Source of the DNA: Polycyclovorans sp046565985
GTDB lineage: Bacteria; Pseudomonadota; Gammaproteobacteria; Nevskiales; Nevskiaceae
Direction of reading: 5' to 3'
Length of the DNA stretch: 37,794 nt
Assembly (NCBI GenBank): GCA_046565985.1
Contig: JBKHXN010000126.1
Location: forward strand, 1 to 37,794
This document shows, one piece after another, positions 35,049-37,794 of this stretch. The notes below the pieces were generated by a model. That model saw only the letters and a list, made by a program, of their open reading frames with translations. It did no database searches and had not been told where the DNA came from. The position numbers and the translations under genes are program-made. Positions within the stretch are counted from its first letter, which is position 1, and every line of letters begins with the position of its first letter.

Positions 35049-35537
35049 CTATTCGTCCTCGTCGGGGCCGCGCACCAGCTCCAGCAGGGTATAGACCAGC
35101 GGCCAGAACAGGGTGGTGGACAACACCGGCGCCCAGCGCAGCCAGAGATCGGCGTGATGCTGGCTGATGCCGTCCACCCAGAACATGATCAGGGCAAACA
35201 GGAACCACACCATGAACATGGCCAGCGTGGCCTGCCAGAGCGGGAACAGGATGAACACCGGGCGCAGCCGCATCATCAGGTAGGCCACCACCACCAGGCC
35301 CAGCGCATGCTGGCCGATCACCGTGCCAAAGACGATGTCAGCGCAGAAGCCGAGCACGAAGGCGCCCAGCAGGCAGGAGACGCGCGGCTCGCGCAGCGCC
35401 CAGTAGCCGATCACCAGCGGCAGCCACATCGGCCGCGCGGCGGCGAGAAAATCGGGCAGGCTCACCAGCTGCAGCAGCAGCGCAATGAACAGGCTCAGCG
35501 CAAATACCAGCTGCCGCATGCCCTGGCTGCCGATCAC
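35049..35537 (-). CDS. mreD: Rod shape-determining protein MreD
   Basis: MreD is an integral membrane partner of MreC in the rod complex. The 162-residue protein is strongly hydrophobic with about five helices. It has the family's RPMWLPLVIGYWALREPRV and FCADIVFGTVIGQHALGLVVVAYLM pattern. Its start overlaps the mreC stop by 4 bases (35534-35537). A possible alternative start is the internal ATG (MRQLVF) a few codons in. It is followed by mrdA after 5 bp. Confidence 0.93.
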   Translation of the reverse strand: MIGSQGMRQLVFALSLFIALLLQLVSLPDFLAAARPMWLPLVIGYWALREPRVSCLLGAFVLGFCADIVFGTVIGQHALGLVVVAYLMMRLRPVFILFPLWQATLAMFMVWFLFALIMFWVDGISQHHADLWLRWAPVLSTTLFWPLVYTLLELVRGPDEDE

Positions 35538-36412
35538 GGGACGAGCGGCTCGCGCGGGATTTCAGGCACGGCGAAGCTTTCGCTCCAGACCAGCAGCGCC
35601 TGACGGCCCTGGTTGAGCCGGGCGCTGGGGTAGGCGAGTGCCTCCATGAAATGCTCGCCCGGGGTGTGGCGGATCTCGTAGACCTCGCCCACCGGGTAGC
35701 CGGCCGGGAAGCGTCCACCCAGCGGCGAGGAGACCAGCAGATCCCCCACCTGGATGTCGGCGTTGGACGGCAGGAAGGGCAGCTTGAGGCCGCGCCCGTC
35801 GCCACGGCCGATGGCGATGGTCTGCAGCCCGGTGCGGTTGATCTCCACCGGAATCCCGTGATCCGGGTCGGTGATCAGCAGTGCCTTGGACGTCGTGGCG
35901 CCCACCTCGGTGACCTGTCCGAGGATGCCGGACGCGTCCACCAGGGCCTGGCCGCGGTAGATGCCGTCACGCGTGCCCTTGTTGAGGGTGATCTGGTGGC
36001 GGTAAGGGTCCTGGTTGATGCCGATGATCTCCGCGATCAGGACGTGCTCGTTGAGGCTCTTGGCGGAGGACAGCAGTTCGCGGATGCGCTCGTTCTCCGC
36101 CTCCAGCGCCACCAGTTTCTGCAGGCGGGCTTCGAGGATCAGCTGCTTTTCATGCAGCTCGCGGTTCTCGGCCAGCAGGGTTTCGCGGCTGCGCAGCTGG
36201 TCGGTGGCGTTGCCGGCGCTGCGCGGCAGGCTGGCCAGCCAGATCACCGGCGCCAGGGCCAGCGACGCGCCGTTGCGCAGGCCGGTGAGGCCGTTGCCGT
36301 TGCTGTCGGCGAAGATCAGCGCCAGCGCACAGAGGAGGAGGGCCAGTGTTCTGAGCCCCAAGCCCGGGCCACGCGGAAAATAGCGGCGGTGGGTGGAGCT
36401 GCCGATGTTCAA
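35534..36412 (-). CDS. mreC: Rod shape-determining protein MreC
   Basis: MreC links cytoplasmic MreB filaments to periplasmic PBP2. The 292-residue protein has a basic start (THRRYFPRGPGLGLRT), one membrane helix at about 20-38, a coiled coil at about 68-118 rich in Glu/Leu/Arg, and a beta-rich C-terminal domain (VDASGILGQVTEVG, ALLITDPDHGIPVE, VGDLLVSSPLGGRFP). It begins at TTG, with no strong ribosome-binding site. A terminator-like hairpin lies upstream, between mreB and mreC, so mreC may be expressed at a lower level than mreB. Confidence 0.95.
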   Translation of the reverse strand: MNIGSSTHRRYFPRGPGLGLRTLALLLCALALIFADSNGNGLTGLRNGASLALAPVIWLASLPRSAGNATDQLRSRETLLAENRELHEKQLILEARLQKLVALEAENERIRELLSSAKSLNEHVLIAEIIGINQDPYRHQITLNKGTRDGIYRGQALVDASGILGQVTEVGATTSKALLITDPDHGIPVEINRTGLQTIAIGRGDGRGLKLPFLPSNADIQVGDLLVSSPLGGRFPAGYPVGEVYEIRHTPGEHFMEALAYPSARLNQGRQALLVWSESFAVPEIPREPLVP

Positions 36413-36456
36413 ATCAATCTGATGCCTGGTTGAATTAACAAGCTTTTATCACATAG

Positions 36457-36486
36457 CAAAACGCCGCCAAAGAATACGGCGGCGTT
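36457..36486 (-). terminator. Terminator-like hairpin between mreB and mreC
   Basis: On the minus strand AACGCCGCC pairs with GGCGGCGTT (arms at 36478-36486 and 36460-36468), followed by TTTTGC. The U-tract is short, so it may reduce rather than stop transcription from mreB into mreCD. Confidence 0.7.
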
Positions 36487-36531
36487 GTGTGGACTGCAAT
36501 GCGCGGCGTGCTGGCGCCGGCGCCGGTGGGC

Positions 36532-37569
36532 TTATTCGAAGCTGTAGAAGTCACCCTGGCGGTCGAGCATGTCGAGCACCATGCCGCCGCCGCGGGCCAC
36601 GCAGGTCAGCGGATCGTCGGCGATGATCACCGGCAGGCCGGTTTCCTCGCTGATCAGCTTGTCCAGGTCGCGCAGCAGCGCGCCGCCGCCGGTGAGCACG
36701 ATGCCGCGCTCGGCAACGTCCGATCCCAGCTCCGGCGGGGTGCGCTCCAATGCCTGCTTGACCGCCTTGACGATGCCGGCCAGCGGCTCCTGCAGGGCGT
36801 CGAGGATCTCGTTGGAATTCATGGTGAAGTTGCGCGGCACACCGGCGGCCAGATGGCGGCCGACCACGTCGATCTCCTGCACCTCATGGCCGGGGAAGGC
36901 GGTGCCGATCTCCTGCTTGATGCGCTCGGCCGTGGCCTCGCCGATCAGCATGTTGTACTGGCGCCGCACGTAGCTGACGATGGCCTCGTCGAACTTGTCG
37001 CCGCCGATGCGCACGCTCTCGGCATACACGATGCCGTTGAGCGAGATCACCGCCACCTCGGATGTGCCGCCGCCGATGTCCACCACCATCGAGCCGCGGG
37101 CCTCGCCGATGGGGATGCCGGCGCCCATGGCCGCGGCGATGGGTTCCTCGATCACCCACACCTTGCGCGCGCCGGCGTTCTCCACCGATTCGCGGATGGC
37201 GCGGCGTTCCACCTGGGTGGAGCCGTAGGGCACGCACACCACCACGCGGGTGATGGGGCGCATCATGCGGCCCTTCTGCACCTTGCGAATGAAGTGCTGG
37301 AGCATCTTCTCGGTGACCGTGTAATCGGCGATCACGCCATCGCGCAGCGGGCGGATGGTGGAGATGTTGTTGGGGGTGCGGCCGAGCATGCGCTTGGCGT
37401 CCACACCGACGGCCTCGATCTTCTTGCTGCCGCGCGAGTCGAGGCGGATGGCCACGACGGAGGGCTCGTTGAGTACGATGCCTTCGTCACGCACATAGAC
37501 CAGGGTGTTGGCGGTGCCCAGGTCAATGGACAGGTCATTGACGAACAGGCGGCGGATGGCGTCGATCAT
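36532..37569 (-). CDS. mreB: Rod shape-determining protein MreB
   Basis: MreB is a bacterial actin that guides side-wall synthesis. The 345-residue protein starts at 37569 (MIDAIRRLFVNDLSIDLGTANTLVYV), matching the E. coli N-terminus after a few residues. The frame extends upstream without conserved sequence. It carries the phosphate-binding DLGTANT and VDIGGGTSEVAVISL, the VVVCVPYGSTQVERRAIRES segment, and GIVLTGGGALLRDLDKLI. The ribosome-binding site is weak. It is divergent from gatC with about 130 bp between them, an arrangement also known from other gammaproteobacteria. Confidence 0.97.
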   Translation of the reverse strand: MIDAIRRLFVNDLSIDLGTANTLVYVRDEGIVLNEPSVVAIRLDSRGSKKIEAVGVDAKRMLGRTPNNISTIRPLRDGVIADYTVTEKMLQHFIRKVQKGRMMRPITRVVVCVPYGSTQVERRAIRESVENAGARKVWVIEEPIAAAMGAGIPIGEARGSMVVDIGGGTSEVAVISLNGIVYAESVRIGGDKFDEAIVSYVRRQYNMLIGEATAERIKQEIGTAFPGHEVQEIDVVGRHLAAGVPRNFTMNSNEILDALQEPLAGIVKAVKQALERTPPELGSDVAERGIVLTGGGALLRDLDKLISEETGLPVIIADDPLTCVARGGGMVLDMLDRQGDFYSFE

Positions 37570-37698
37570 CGAGGTGTCAGGATTCGGTGGAAGAAAAATG
37601 AAGTTTGCGGCTGCGCCATGCCCCCGGCGCGGTGCGTCGCGACGGCACAACCAGTAGAATTGTGTATCGGTACATCATAAACGATTCCCGCCCGGAAA

Positions 37699-37794
37699 AT
37701 GAGCCTAGATTCCCAACAGGTGCGACAGGTCGCACACCTTGCCCGCCTGCAACTCGGGGAGGCCCAGGCGGCCTCCTACGCCGAGCAGCTCTCC
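37699..37794 (+). CDS. gatC: Aspartyl/glutamyl-tRNA(Asn/Gln) amidotransferase subunit C, 5' part
   Basis: The first 32 codons of an open frame run to the right edge of the window and encode MSLDSQQVRQVAHLARLQL followed by GEAQAASYAEQLS. The pattern VxxVAHLARLxL...YAEQLS is the standard N-terminus of GatC. GatC stabilises the GatCAB complex that converts Asp-tRNA(Asn) or Glu-tRNA(Gln) to the amidated form. Its position, divergent from mreB, matches other gammaproteobacteria, where gatA and gatB follow. The 3' end lies beyond the window. There is only a weak GGA upstream of the ATG. Confidence 0.9.
   Translation, partial: MSLDSQQVRQVAHLARLQLGEAQAASYAEQLS

Overview
The window is a GC-rich (roughly two-thirds G+C), densely coded stretch of bacterial chromosome. 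It looks like a non-enteric gammaproteobacterium. The evidence is gene order: lysC and alaS beside csrA and a tRNA-Ser/tRNA-Arg group; rpoN-hpf-ptsN-hprK-rapZ followed by an EIIA(Man)-HPr-EI set; mreBCD-mrdA-mrdB-mltB-rlpA divergent from gatC; plus Mpl, RNase D and a 180-kDa-type NAD-glutamate dehydrogenase. No species is claimed. Nearly all genes are housekeeping or regulatory. I see no prophage, IS element, CRISPR array or obvious defence island.

Layout. 1-424: the 3' end of a GFA-family gene and a short DUF2442-like remnant. 425-5554: a DnaQ-like exonuclease overlapped by a cNMP/CBS/DUF294 protein, a DUF938 methyltransferase, a ROK sugar kinase translationally coupled to a P-loop kinase, and a DUF4870-like membrane protein. 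5604-6978: ppa and adk, divergent, each with an intrinsic terminator. 7062-7742: a compact Phd/PIN toxin-antitoxin pair. 7826-13909: RNase D, a membrane protein, mpl, a dienoyl-CoA isomerase-like crotonase, pmbA and phzF. 13927-18702: the very large NAD-glutamate dehydrogenase. 18703-19320: three tRNA genes plus an interrupted tRNA remnant. 19396-23703: csrA, lysC and alaS. 23885-30120: the rpoN/PTS-Ntr/RapZ regulatory cluster. 30124-37569: the Rod cell-wall elongation cluster on the minus strand. 37699-end: the start of gatC.

How the parts work together. The rpoN cluster joins sigma-54, ribosome hibernation (HPF), EIIA-Ntr, HPr kinase, RapZ, an EIIA of the mannose family, HPr and EI, with no membrane permease (EIIB/EIIC) encoded. 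This points to a signalling rather than sugar-importing phosphotransfer chain. The mre/mrd cluster encodes the elongasome (MreBCD, PBP2, RodA) with two lytic transglycosylases, and Mpl recycles peptidoglycan peptides.

The most unusual items are: (i) a third tRNA-Arg copy reduced to its 3' part, with 78 bp carrying hairpins inserted in the T-loop; (ii) a ROK kinase whose canonical zinc cysteines are all replaced; (iii) an HPr kinase reduced to its catalytic domain; (iv) a nested-palindrome repeat between alaS and lysC; and (v) palindromes at three convergent gene junctions that contain the stop codons. I did not find a clearly new multi-gene system. The best candidates for novelty are the tRNA-associated insert and the coupled pair of kinases.
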